DNA of 35,002 nt, taken from positions 1-35,002 of the forward strand of contig CAZWZF010000051.1 of the NCBI GenBank assembly GCA_964638715.1, written 5' to 3'. Of this stretch, positions 14,743 to 22,997 are shown piece after piece. The notes under the pieces are model-generated. The model was not told where the DNA came from, made no database searches, and worked only from the letters and a program-made list of their open reading frames with translations. Numbering within the stretch: the first letter of the stretch is position 1; every line of letters begins with the position of its first letter. The position numbers and the translations under genes are program-made. Origin of the DNA: JBAXQQ01 sp037131695. Lineage in GTDB: Bacteria; Armatimonadota; Hebobacteria; CAIYQO01.

Positions 14743-15258
14743 ATGATAGCCGCAATAGTATATGGCAAATACCGATTTTGGAGAAAAATCGTTGGTTGCC
14801 GGAAAGATTTTTGCAATCATTGTAAAAAAGAGATACTTTCCGAGCAATGGCGTGCTTTTTACTTTTTTCACTTTTTTTATATTCCGTTAATTCCGCTGGG
14901 ATTCTATAAATACTGGCGATGTTCAGAGTGTAATAACGATCCACGTCAGCGTGTTGACACCGGATGGGGAATGAAATTGGCAGGTTCTATTATTTTTGGA
15001 CTGTTTTTTGTAGGGACTTTATTAATACCGGCAGGTGAAGATGCTATTGAGGCCTGGGTTCTGCGAATAATTATGTTAGCAGGTACAATATATATGATAT
15101 ATTCATTGTGCACCCATAAGAATGGCGACCTTAATAATGAACAAGTAAGAAAACAAGTGAAGCCAATAACAGACAATTGTCCCTATTGTTCTGATCAACT
15201 ATATCGCAATGTCGATGTTTTTTGCCCGAAATGCAAGGTAAAAATATATCAGGAATAG
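14743..15258 (+). CDS. zinc-ribbon membrane protein of unknown function
   Basis: A 171-residue protein I cannot place in a named family. It has two metal-site halves at the N-terminus (C24-x2-C27 and C60-x2-C63), a hydrophobic aromatic stretch between them (YFFHFFYIPLIPLGF), two membrane helices at about 79-96 and 105-122, and a C-terminal zinc ribbon (C146-PY-C149 ... C161-PK-C164). Proteins with this layout are common small bacterial inner-membrane proteins without assigned roles. The ATG at 14743 has a good GGAG site seven bases upstream. It is transcribed alone from its own promoter and ends just before a palindromic repeat (15276-15317). Confidence 0.75.
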   Translation: MIAAIVYGKYRFWRKIVGCRKDFCNHCKKEILSEQWRAFYFFHFFYIPLIPLGFYKYWRCSECNNDPRQRVDTGWGMKLAGSIIFGLFFVGTLLIPAGEDAIEAWVLRIIMLAGTIYMIYSLCTHKNGDLNNEQVRKQVKPITDNCPYCSDQLYRNVDVFCPKCKVKIYQE

Positions 15259-15275
15259 TATATATAAATCGCATT

Positions 15276-15317
15276 GGGACAGATACCTGTTTGGCTTCGC
15301 CATTTGGTGTCAGTCCC
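15276..15317 (+). repeat. dispersed 42-bp palindromic repeat, copy B
   Basis: Runs GGGACAGATACC...GGCTTCGCCATTT...GGTGTCAGTCCC; the ends GGGAC/GTCCC are complementary. It lies between the convergent zinc-ribbon gene and rfbB, in the same type of position as the other three copies. Confidence 0.7.
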
Positions 15318-15341
15318 GGGAGTTTTAATTCTATGGCTTTT

Positions 15342-16331
15342 TTAGTCCTTCTTCAACGCGCCTTCTATCCATTCCGGGTTGGAGTTGTACCAGGCAACGG
15401 TTTCTGACAGGCCGCGGGTGAATGTGTATTGTGGGGTCCAACCGAGTTCGTTTTTAGCCTTGGTGATATTCATGGCGTAACGGCGGTCGTGACCGGGACG
15501 GTCGATGATGAAGTTTATCAGATCGGTTGATTTGCCCAGGATTTTCAGGATGTTATTCACTACATCCAAATTGGTTTTTTCAGCGTTGCCACCCAGGTTG
15601 TAAACTTCACCGTCGTGACCTCTTTCCAGTGCCGCCAGTATTCCCGCGCAATGGTCGATAACATAAATCCAATCACGCACATTCAAACCATCGCCGTATA
15701 TCGGCAGTGGCACATCATTTAAGGCATTTGTAATCATCAATGGTATCAACTTTTCCGGGTGCTGATATGGGCCATAGTTGTTGCTGCATCGGGTTATTAC
15801 CACCGGCATATCATAGGTTTGGTAATAGGCGCGGGCTATCAGGTCGGATGCCGCCTTGCTGGCGGAGTATGGTGAGTTAGGCGCGATAGGAGTATTCTCG
15901 GTAAATGGCGGGTCAGTCATGGACAGCGATCCGTAAACCTCGTCAGTGCTGACGTGGAGGAATCTTTTGATATGGTGCAGTTTAGCTACTCGCAGCATCA
16001 TCTCGGTGCCGGCGAAGTTTGTGCGGATGAATGCTGATGGGTCGGTGATACTGCGGTCTACGTGCGATTCGGCGGCAAAATGTACTACAAAATCTGGACG
16101 GAAGGTATCAAAAACATTTTTAACATCTTCCTGATCGCTGATGTCGCCTTGAATGAAATGGTAATTTGGCAAGTTATCAAAATCTGACATATTATCGGGA
16201 TTGCCTGCATAGGTGAGCAGGTCAAAATTGATAATTATGGTATCTGGACGCTGGCGCAAAATATAACGGATAAAATTGCTGCCGATGAATCCCGCTCCGC
16301 CGGTAACCAGAATTTTATTGTATTCAGCCAC
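15342..16331 (-). CDS. rfbB: dTDP-glucose 4,6-dehydratase
   Basis: A 329-residue short-chain (extended SDR) enzyme converting dTDP-glucose to dTDP-4-keto-6-deoxyglucose in the cytosol, the second step toward dTDP-rhamnose and other deoxysugars of surface glycans. Seen: the NAD-binding GGAGFIG at 11-17, the catalytic T129-D130-E131 of STDEVYG, Y155-x3-K159 in SPYSASK, and the RCSNNYGPYQHPEKLIP and GDGLNVRDWIYVIDHC blocks specific to RmlB. Start: GTG at 16331, with GGGAGG six bases upstream; the longer frame would overlap the upstream gene by 74 bases without a ribosome site. It overlaps the rfbC-like gene by 8 bases (GTGGCTGA), implying coupling. rfbA and rfbD are not in the window. Confidence 0.93.
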   Translation of the reverse strand: MAEYNKILVTGGAGFIGSNFIRYILRQRPDTIIINFDLLTYAGNPDNMSDFDNLPNYHFIQGDISDQEDVKNVFDTFRPDFVVHFAAESHVDRSITDPSAFIRTNFAGTEMMLRVAKLHHIKRFLHVSTDEVYGSLSMTDPPFTENTPIAPNSPYSASKAASDLIARAYYQTYDMPVVITRCSNNYGPYQHPEKLIPLMITNALNDVPLPIYGDGLNVRDWIYVIDHCAGILAALERGHDGEVYNLGGNAEKTNLDVVNNILKILGKSTDLINFIIDRPGHDRRYAMNITKAKNELGWTPQYTFTRGLSETVAWYNSNPEWIEGALKKD

Positions 16332-16863
16332 GGTCTGCCTCCCACAGGTCAGCGCCAAAGAAATCCCATGGCAGCCGTCCTTCATTAGGGTCGTCAAAAT
16401 TGAATTGCGAGTTCATGGCATACAGCAATGTTGCGCCATCGCGTCCGGCCTGAAATCCGTGCGCCACTCCGGTGGGGATAAAGAGAAAACCAGGCTCCTC
16501 GCCGTTCAGAACAAATTGCCGTTTAAGACCAACTGTAGGGGAATCCTTGCGAATATCTACCAGCCATGCCTTCATGCGACCGGCTATCACGCACCACATC
16601 TCGTCTTGCTCTACCTTTGGATGCAGGTGAAATGCGTTGATGCGTCCCGGTGCGGCAGTGGCAAGGGAAATCTGACGCGGTTCAAACTGATGCGGAAAAT
16701 TATCCATGGTACCACCGGTTAACCGCATATATTCCATGAAATCGCTTTCCAGTGCGCGATGTTTCTTCAGCGGATGATAAAATACCCCGTCAATCTGCGG
16801 TTGCGGACCATATTGCTGAATAGTCAACGCTGCCATCACATCATCAGTAAGCTCAGTAATCAT
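16324..16863 (-). CDS. rfbC: dTDP-4-dehydrorhamnose 3,5-epimerase-like protein
   Basis: A 179-residue cupin of the RmlC family, expected to epimerise dTDP-4-keto-6-deoxyglucose at C3/C5 in the dTDP-rhamnose pathway. Seen: NAFHLHPKVEQDEMWCVIAG (metal-free cupin core with His79/His81), the highly typical AWLVDIRKDSPTVG at 99-112, FIPTGVAHGFQ at 128-138, and NFDDPNEGRLPWDFFGADLW at the end. Sequence near the active site departs somewhat from textbook RmlC, so a related epimerase or isomerase is possible. The ATG at 16863 follows a GGGGG stretch; the upstream extension to 17034 crosses a repeat and palindrome and is not credible. It overlaps and precedes rfbB. Confidence 0.8.
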   Translation of the reverse strand: MITELTDDVMAALTIQQYGPQPQIDGVFYHPLKKHRALESDFMEYMRLTGGTMDNFPHQFEPRQISLATAAPGRINAFHLHPKVEQDEMWCVIAGRMKAWLVDIRKDSPTVGLKRQFVLNGEEPGFLFIPTGVAHGFQAGRDGATLLYAMNSQFNFDDPNEGRLPWDFFGADLWEADRG

Positions 16864-16911
16864 AATTCCCCCGGAAATAATAATAAAATGCCAGTAATAT
16901 GATACCACATT

Positions 16912-16946
16912 GAGAAGAGAGAAGGGAGAAGAGAGAAGATAGAAAC
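16912..16946. repeat. heptanucleotide tandem array H3 (GAGAAGR)
   Basis: Five units in exact phase: GAGAAGA, GAGAAGG, GAGAAGA, GAGAAGA, TAGAAAC. It lies 49 bases upstream of the rfbC-like start, where promoter elements would be expected. Confidence 0.65.
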
Positions 16947-16973
16947 TGATTTTTTTTGGAATTTGATAGTAAA

Positions 16974-17046
16974 TAGTCACTGTGTGGAAAGGAATATTTC
17001 GTAAATCGAGCCGGACTTGCGTCCCTTTCCACACGGTGACTGACTA
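16974..17046. repeat. 73-bp interrupted palindrome with inner GNRA-type hairpin
   Basis: The arms GTCAC-T-GTGTGGAAAGG (16976-16992) and CCTTTCCACAC-G-GTGAC (17024-17040) pair along 17 positions with one wobble, and TAGT/ACTA continue beyond. Inside on the minus strand, GGAC-GCAA-GTCC (17024-17013) forms a small hairpin with a GCAA tetraloop. There is no T-run on either side, so it is more likely a mobile palindrome or structured leader than a terminator. Confidence 0.65.
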
Positions 17047-17078
17047 TTAATAACCTATTTAACTTTGCATTAAACTAA

Positions 17079-17148
17079 AACTAAAAACTAAAAACTAAAA
17101 ACTAAAAACTGTCCACTCTCAACTGTCCACTGCCCACTGTCAACTGTC
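17079..17148. repeat. heptanucleotide tandem array H4 crossing a stop codon
   Basis: Ten units in exact 7-base phase. On the minus strand: GACAGTT, GACAGTG, GGCAGTG, GACAGTT, GAGAGTG, GACAGTT and then four TTTAGTT. The first unit contributes the last codons (GAC AGT TGA) of the debranching enzyme gene. Two sequence classes of heptamer are joined without loss of phase. Confidence 0.8.
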
Positions 17149-19098
17149 GCCACAGCTATCCCAGGCTCGAATCAGTTCTGACACGCTCCAGGCCTGGCTG
17201 ATGGTGCCTTTGGGGTAATGCGGCAGTTCGGCGTCGAATATTTCTGATATGGTGCCTACGCCGGCATCCCATACGTGTTTCATCAGCGGTTTCAATATTT
17301 CGCGGCAATGTTTTTTCGCTGTTTTCGTATATCCGTGTACCTTCAGGTAAGCGTCAACATACGGACCAATCAGCCATGCCCAGATGGTACCCTGATGATA
17401 TGCGCCGTCGCGTTCCAGTGGTCCGCCTACATATAATCCGTGGTATGACGGGTCGTGGCGGGGGAGGGTGCGCAGTCCGTAGGGGGTCAGCAGGAATCGT
17501 TCTACCGTTTTAACTACACTGAACGCCTGCGCGGATGGCAGCGGCGAATATGGCAGGCTGACGGCAAAAATCTGGTTTGGACGCAGGCTGATATCTGGCT
17601 TTTCACTCAGCACATCATACATATATTCGCCGGGTTCATACCAGAATTTTATAAAATTGCGCTTTACGCGGTCGGCTAATTTGCCATAGTCGCCACCCCA
17701 TCCAAGGTCACTGGAGAATTTCTCCATGATGGATAGCGCGTTGTACCACAGCGCATTAATTTCGACAGGTTTGCCGGTGCGGGGAGTAACTACCCAGTCG
17801 CCAACCTTGGCATCCATCCAGGTTAATTGCCATCCGGGGGCATCGGCGATAATCAGCGCGTCTTTGTCCATGCGGATGCCGTAATCAGTGCCGAACCGGT
17901 AACAATAAATTATCTCTTCCAATGGCCGCCGCAGTTCTTCCAGCAAAGCGTTGTCGTGGGTGGCGTTATATAGCGCGTAAACAGCGTTGACAAACCACAG
18001 CGAAGCGTCAACAGTGTTGTAAGCCTCGCCATCCCCGCCATCCAGGAATAAGTTGGGCAATAACCCGCGGCGCAGCGACGCGGCAAAGGTGCGCAATATA
18101 TCGGTGGCAACATCGTATTTCTTGCTATTGATGCACAACCCGGGCAGCGCAATCATGGTGTCGCGTCCCCAATCGCCAAACCAATGGTAGCCGGCAATGA
18201 CCGTTTTACCAGGTTTTCCCTGCCCGTCAATTGTTCTGTCTACCAGAAAAGTGTCGGCGGTGCGGCGCAGGAAAGCAATCTCTACCGGCTCATCTATTTC
18301 TATTTCCGGCAATGCTTTGAATTTTTCTGGCAGGCGTCTTTCTTCGGTTGATAACGATATGCTTAGTGAATGTCCGGGACGCAATTCGACGATAAAATGT
18401 CCGGGGGCGAAATGGTTGTCAGTGGCTGATAATCCGCGTCTTTCTTCCCATATATGTCGAATATTTCTGTACCAATCCGGGTCGGCATCCCAGGCGCCAA
18501 TATTGCTGCGCAGCCAGAATCCATCGCGCAGCCAGCCCGGCTTGACGTGGACAATTGTCCCCCCTTCCCAACGCGGCACATCGATGGAAAAAGGAATGCT
18601 GCCATCGCGGGTTTCCCCGTGAAAATCCCGGGCATTTACCAGCGGGGTAATCATCAGAGTAAATGGCTGCGGACCGGTATTGCGATATTCTATCAGGGTG
18701 CTGTTTTCACCCTGCACCATGCGGACTTCTTTCTCCATACGAACAAGTCCGGCAGCGAATTTCGTAGTAACGCTGTCAGGGGTTATTTCGATATCCTGCA
18801 GCAGTTTATAACCATCCGGGTGAATGACGCCGGGATACATATTCGTTGACAACAAGTATGTTGATGCTCCGGTAGTGATTTTTTCTTCCATTTTTGCGAC
18901 TAACAATGTTCGCTGTGCCGGCGGTTTCAGTGCGGCAACCAGCAGGCCATGGTATCGCCGGGTATTCATGCCGCAGAAAGTTGACGATGAGTAACCGCCA
19001 ATGCCATTTGTCAGCAGCCATTCGCGTTCCATGGCAATATCCAATTCAAATGGACCGGTAAAGTCTAATGTCAAGCCATTTAAATTTTTAGTTTTCAT
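17140..19098 (-). CDS. glycogen debranching enzyme (amylo-alpha-1,6-glucosidase type, GH133)
   Basis: A 652-residue bacterial GDE that removes alpha-1,6-linked glucose stubs from limit dextrin after phosphorylase action. The N-terminal domain carries the family signature EREWLLTNGIGGYSSSTFCGMNTRRYHGLL (about 24-53); the C-terminal (alpha/alpha)6 domain carries GYHWFGDWGRDTMIALPG (303-320) with the presumed catalytic Asp, then DGGDGEAYNTVDASLWFVNA and GTIWAWLIGPYVDAYL. It starts at ATG 19098 with GGAGG, seven bases upstream, set within the end of the DUF4432 gene. It is the third gene of the operon after glycogen phosphorylase, a natural functional pairing. Its final codons and stop lie in heptamer array H4. 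There is no signal peptide: cytosolic. Confidence 0.92.
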   Translation of the reverse strand: MKTKNLNGLTLDFTGPFELDIAMEREWLLTNGIGGYSSSTFCGMNTRRYHGLLVAALKPPAQRTLLVAKMEEKITTGASTYLLSTNMYPGVIHPDGYKLLQDIEITPDSVTTKFAAGLVRMEKEVRMVQGENSTLIEYRNTGPQPFTLMITPLVNARDFHGETRDGSIPFSIDVPRWEGGTIVHVKPGWLRDGFWLRSNIGAWDADPDWYRNIRHIWEERRGLSATDNHFAPGHFIVELRPGHSLSISLSTEERRLPEKFKALPEIEIDEPVEIAFLRRTADTFLVDRTIDGQGKPGKTVIAGYHWFGDWGRDTMIALPGLCINSKKYDVATDILRTFAASLRRGLLPNLFLDGGDGEAYNTVDASLWFVNAVYALYNATHDNALLEELRRPLEEIIYCYRFGTDYGIRMDKDALIIADAPGWQLTWMDAKVGDWVVTPRTGKPVEINALWYNALSIMEKFSSDLGWGGDYGKLADRVKRNFIKFWYEPGEYMYDVLSEKPDISLRPNQIFAVSLPYSPLPSAQAFSVVKTVERFLLTPYGLRTLPRHDPSYHGLYVGGPLERDGAYHQGTIWAWLIGPYVDAYLKVHGYTKTAKKHCREILKPLMKHVWDAGVGTISEIFDAELPHYPKGTISQAWSVSELIRAWDSCGDS

Positions 19099-19100
19099 TT

Positions 19101-20177
19101 TTATCCTCCCGGCATTCCTGCCAGATATCCATCTATTTCGGCATCACCGGATAATACGCCGATTTTCAAGCTGTATTGCCGTGAATCGCCAGGTTCAAGG
19201 GTAACCAGCCTGCCGGCAGCGCGGTCAACCGACCTGCCTTCAACGCGGCAATTTGACGGTTCCAATCCCACCACATAATCACCGAATCCCATCTGTTTCC
19301 ATTCGGTAAAGCAGGGGAGAGTTGTTTTATCGTATTCAATATATGCTGCCACGCCATCGCGGAGCATGGAGTTCAACAGCACAACGTGCGCGACATTTGT
19401 GGAGTCGGTAAGGATATCATGGTAGAAACACCGCTCGCGATAATCGGCTGTCGGTTCGTCGAATTGATGCGCTTCCTGCAATCCGCTTGCCGCATGTTCA
19501 TCACGCGGGGTAATCGAGTTGACTGGCACAATAACTCTGGTATCCGCGGATAATAGCGGGTGTCCAAAGTTAATATGATACAGCATCATGTGCGGGTGCG
19601 CGGATGCGCCGGTATTTATAACTTCGTCATTAATATCAATGACATTGCTGCCCAGCATAACATGTATGGTGCGTGTCATACAAAATCGATAGCCAAAGAT
19701 AACACCCTCAGTAATAGTGCCGCGAATGAAAAAGTGCAAGTCATCACCGCGCCATACGCTCCAATATCCCAATTCTTCCGCTGGCAGGTGGCTGATACGG
19801 CCATGCAAGCCATACTCTTTACCCTCATCTATTTCTGGTGCACCGGCATATTCCAACCCGCAGGTGGTTACCAACCCGCCGGGGAATGTTCGCAGCCATC
19901 CCAAACCCTGCGATTCATAATATGATGGGTGCGCCGGACCACTGCAGGAATGCCAGGAAAGCGACATGCCGTTATATGATGCGCGGGTTATATCCAGTCC
20001 GCGGTCGGTTAATACTGTGAAAGACAGACCGCCGCCGGTATCAACCTCGAATGCTCTTACCCCGTTGCCGCGACCGGATGCCAGTACGACAGGACGAATG
20101 CCGCCAAACTGTATAATATCGCCGCTATAGCTTTCTAATTCACGTCGAGTATAATTTCTATTAAAAATCTTCGCCAT
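19101..20177 (-). CDS. DUF4432 family, aldose-1-epimerase-like protein
   Basis: A 358-residue protein of the DUF4432 family, galactose-mutarotase-like beta-sandwich proteins that bind sugars. Seen: FTVLTDRGLDITRASYNGMSLSW at about 53-75 (family hallmark DRG-DI), GLHGRISHLPAEELG at about 123-137, MMLYHINFGHPLL near 197-209, and WKQMGFGDYVVGLEPSNC near 290-308 with the Glu that would be the catalytic base. A mutarotase role for released glucose or an isomeric sugar fits the position between glycogen phosphorylase (29 bases upstream) and debranching enzyme (2 bases downstream), which liberates free glucose; this is inference from context. A GAGGAAA ribosome site precedes the ATG. Confidence 0.82.
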   Translation of the reverse strand: MAKIFNRNYTRRELESYSGDIIQFGGIRPVVLASGRGNGVRAFEVDTGGGLSFTVLTDRGLDITRASYNGMSLSWHSCSGPAHPSYYESQGLGWLRTFPGGLVTTCGLEYAGAPEIDEGKEYGLHGRISHLPAEELGYWSVWRGDDLHFFIRGTITEGVIFGYRFCMTRTIHVMLGSNVIDINDEVINTGASAHPHMMLYHINFGHPLLSADTRVIVPVNSITPRDEHAASGLQEAHQFDEPTADYRERCFYHDILTDSTNVAHVVLLNSMLRDGVAAYIEYDKTTLPCFTEWKQMGFGDYVVGLEPSNCRVEGRSVDRAAGRLVTLEPGDSRQYSLKIGVLSGDAEIDGYLAGMPGG

Positions 20178-20206
20178 TATGTTTCCTCTGTCAGGTGCAA
20201 CTTTGT

Positions 20207-22717
20207 TTAGTCTGCGCTTAGCCCTACCGTGTCGGATTCTGCGATGAACAGGGTTTCAGCATCCCATATTTTTGTTGCATATTCTGCTATTGACCGATCG
20301 CTGGAGAACTTGCCGCATCTGGCACAGTTCAGAATGGACATTTTTGTCCACTTAAATTGGTCGCGGTATGCTTCGTCTACCTGAGCCTGGGTTTTTAGAT
20401 AGCTTTCAAAATCGGCAGCTATCAAATATTCGTCATACCTGGTGACATGTTCGTAAATCGGACGAAATAAATTCGAATCACCCGGGCTGAAAAAGTCGCA
20501 TTCAATTAATCGCAGCACCCGCTGCAATTTTTCTGATTTACCAATATATGTTGCAGGATCGTAGCCATTTGATTTTAATTCTGACACCTGGTTTGCGTTC
20601 AGGCCGAATATAAACATGTTATCACGGCCTACTTCTTCGAGAATTTCAATGTTTGCGCCGTCCATAGTGCCAATGGTTACGGCTCCGTTTAATGCGAGTT
20701 TCATGTTGCCGGTTCCGCTTGCTTCTTTGCCGGCGGTGGATATTTGCTCTGATAATGTAGCGGCAGGTATTAAATCTTCCGCCAGCGACACGCCGTAATT
20801 TGGCATGAATGCAATTTGCAATTTACCTTCTACCTGCGGGTCGTGGTTTATCATGTCGGCGATACGATTTACGAACAGGATGATGTTTTTCGCCATCCAA
20901 TAACCCGGTGCCGCCTTGCCGCCAACAATACAGGTACGCGGGACAAAATTGCCGTTCGGATTATCTTTAATATCCAGATATCGTGCGACGATGAATAAGG
21001 CAAAGAGCAACTGGCGTTTGTATTCATGAATACGTTTAACCTGTACATCAAGAATAGAATTCTGCGGTACAATGATGTTGTTATCTTTGAACAATCTTTT
21101 TATTAAAGGTGCGCTGCAATGCTGGCGCGCTATGCGCCAAACCTCGTGAAACGCTGGGTCATCGGCATAATCTTCCAGTTTATGCAATTCAAATAAATCT
21201 GTTATCCATCCGGTGCCGATAGTTTCTTTTATCAATCCGCTCAAGCACTTATTCGCTTTTAGAATCCATCGACGCGGAGTGACGCCATTGGTGATATTGA
21301 TAAATTTATCCGGCCAAAAATCGGCAAAATCTTTTAAAACAGTTTCCTTTAAAAGGCGGGTATGCAACTCCGCCACGCCATTCACCTTATGGCAGCCAAC
21401 GCAGGCAAGGTATGCCATTCTTACTCGTTTGACACCTTCTTCCGATATTATCGACATACGGCGAAGTCTTTCTACATCACCCGGGTATTTGCGCGATACT
21501 TCCTGTAGGAAGTAGTAATTAATCAGGTAGATTATTTCCATGTGGCGCGGCAGCAGTTTTTCCATCATATCTGTCGGCCATTCTTCCAGCGCTTCCGGCA
21601 GCACAGTATGGTTGGTGTAACTGAATGTCCGCTTGGTTATATCCCATGCGATATCCCAGGTTAATCCTTCTTCATCAACTAATAACCGCATTAATTCTGG
21701 TATTGCCAGCGACGGGTGGGTGTCATTAAGCTGTATTGCCACATGCTCTGGGAATGTTATCCAAGCTGTCATATTGTCTGATTTAAAGCGACGAATAATA
21801 TCGCGAATACTGGCGCTAACCAGAAAATATTCCTGTTTCAACCGCAATTCCCTGCCGACGAAGAAATGGTCATTGGGATACAGTATTTTTGAGATATTCT
21901 CCGACATAACCTGGTTATAGCTGGCTGACATATAATCACCCTGGTTGAAGTTATCCAGATTGAATTCTGCCGCGGATTGCGCAGTCCACAATCTCAAGGT
22001 GTTGACGTTTTGCTTGTTGAAGCCAGGAGTTGGCATATCAAATGCTACAGCTTCTACAATCTCTTTCGTATCCCAGAGCGACGGCATTTTAGGATCATTT
22101 TCGTGATGCAGCGGACGACTCACAGTACCGTTTAATTGAACTTTAAAGGTAAATTCCGGTCTTTCTATTTCCCACGGATTTGGCATTTTTAGCCAGTTAT
22201 CCGGTTCTTCCATCTGGCGTCCATCCATGATTTTCTGGTTAAACAACCCATAGTTATAACGGATACCATAACCGACTGCCGGTATGCCCATTGTTGCCAT
22301 ACTGTCCAGAAAACAGGCGGCTAATCGTCCCAACCCGCCGTTGCCCAGTCCGGCGTCAAACTCGGACTCAATTATCTCGTTAAAATCCATTCCCAGAGCG
22401 GTTACTGCCGATTTGAACTCATCATAAAGTCCCAAATTTATAAGACTGTTTGATAACGAACGACCCAGTAGAAATTCCATGGATATATAATAAACCCGCT
22501 TTGGATTAGCATGGTGATATTTCTGTTGGGTGTTAATCCAGCGTTCCAATACACGTTCCTGTACTGCATACGCGGTCGCTAAAAAACGGTCATAAGTAGT
22601 GGCACCATATTTATCTTTCGCCAATCTATATTCCAAATTGCTTAAAATAGATGTTTTTATTGATTCGACATCATTGCCTTTATTATGCAAATGCCACTGT
22701 TTTTCCCCATTAGTCAT
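20207..22717 (-). CDS. glgP: glycogen/maltodextrin phosphorylase
   Basis: An 836-residue GT35 phosphorylase, full length, releasing glucose-1-phosphate from alpha-1,4-glucan ends. Seen: RVYYISMEFLLGRSL (74-88), the FDAGLGNGGLGRLAACFLDSMAT block (120-142), QLNDTHPSLAIPEL (329-342), VKRIHEYKRQLL (560-571) and the pyridoxal phosphate site EASGTGNMKLALNGA with Lys673. The length and N-terminus without a long extension suit an unregulated bacterial enzyme. The ATG at 22717 follows AAGGA by eight bases. It is first in a three-gene minus-strand operon with the DUF4432 and debranching genes. A small leader hairpin lies at 22734-22752. Confidence 0.95.
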   Translation of the reverse strand: MTNGEKQWHLHNKGNDVESIKTSILSNLEYRLAKDKYGATTYDRFLATAYAVQERVLERWINTQQKYHHANPKRVYYISMEFLLGRSLSNSLINLGLYDEFKSAVTALGMDFNEIIESEFDAGLGNGGLGRLAACFLDSMATMGIPAVGYGIRYNYGLFNQKIMDGRQMEEPDNWLKMPNPWEIERPEFTFKVQLNGTVSRPLHHENDPKMPSLWDTKEIVEAVAFDMPTPGFNKQNVNTLRLWTAQSAAEFNLDNFNQGDYMSASYNQVMSENISKILYPNDHFFVGRELRLKQEYFLVSASIRDIIRRFKSDNMTAWITFPEHVAIQLNDTHPSLAIPELMRLLVDEEGLTWDIAWDITKRTFSYTNHTVLPEALEEWPTDMMEKLLPRHMEIIYLINYYFLQEVSRKYPGDVERLRRMSIISEEGVKRVRMAYLACVGCHKVNGVAELHTRLLKETVLKDFADFWPDKFINITNGVTPRRWILKANKCLSGLIKETIGTGWITDLFELHKLEDYADDPAFHEVWRIARQHCSAPLIKRLFKDNNIIVPQNSILDVQVKRIHEYKRQLLFALFIVARYLDIKDNPNGNFVPRTCIVGGKAAPGYWMAKNIILFVNRIADMINHDPQVEGKLQIAFMPNYGVSLAEDLIPAATLSEQISTAGKEASGTGNMKLALNGAVTIGTMDGANIEILEEVGRDNMFIFGLNANQVSELKSNGYDPATYIGKSEKLQRVLRLIECDFFSPGDSNLFRPIYEHVTRYDEYLIAADFESYLKTQAQVDEAYRDQFKWTKMSILNCARCGKFSSDRSIAEYATKIWDAETLFIAESDTVGLSAD

Positions 22718-22733
22718 AGCACATGTCCTTACC

Positions 22734-22752
22734 CCAGTACAAAAAATACTGG
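22734..22752 (-). other. leader hairpin upstream of glgP
   Basis: On the minus strand, CCAGTA, loop TTTTTTG, TACTGG form a 6-bp stem that ends 16 bases before the glgP start, close to the ribosome site. It may affect translation; no known riboswitch class was recognised. Confidence 0.35.
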
Positions 22753-22858
22753 TAATTGCATTAATTTACATCTATTCTACCACTATTTTGTGAATTTTAT
22801 ATTAAATTTATTTGAAAATGAAAATAAATTGTGAATATACGAAAAAGGCGTATAACCA

Positions 22859-22900
22859 GGACTGACATCAAGTTATAAGGCCGTGCTGGTGTCTTGTCCC
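22859..22900 (-). repeat. dispersed palindromic repeat, copy C (divergent centre)
   Basis: On the minus strand it starts GGGACAAGACACC and ends TGATGTCAGTCC, as in the other copies, but the centre (AGCACGGCCTTATAACT) differs from the shared GGCTTCGCCA core. It sits between the GH95 gene end and glgP. The rest of 22718-22997 is AT-rich with no recognisable gene. Confidence 0.5.
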
Positions 22901-22997
22901 TATTTGTTAGGTGCATAATTACCACCCAACCAAATAAGGATATCAGTTAGAATTCAGTATAATGAATAATGTTCCATTACACCTGAATAGGTAATAG

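Noticed and set aside
15276..15317. Bidirectional terminator between the zinc-ribbon gene and rfbB
   Set aside because: The stem is imperfect, lacks T-runs on both sides and belongs to a dispersed family found in other settings; a secondary terminator role cannot be excluded.
16864..17034. N-terminal extension of the rfbC-like protein (57 extra residues)
   Set aside because: The extension is encoded by a heptamer array and a palindrome, has no ribosome site, and RmlC proteins have no such domain.
17079..17148. CRISPR-like array
   Set aside because: The units are 7 bp with no spacers, and no cas genes are present.
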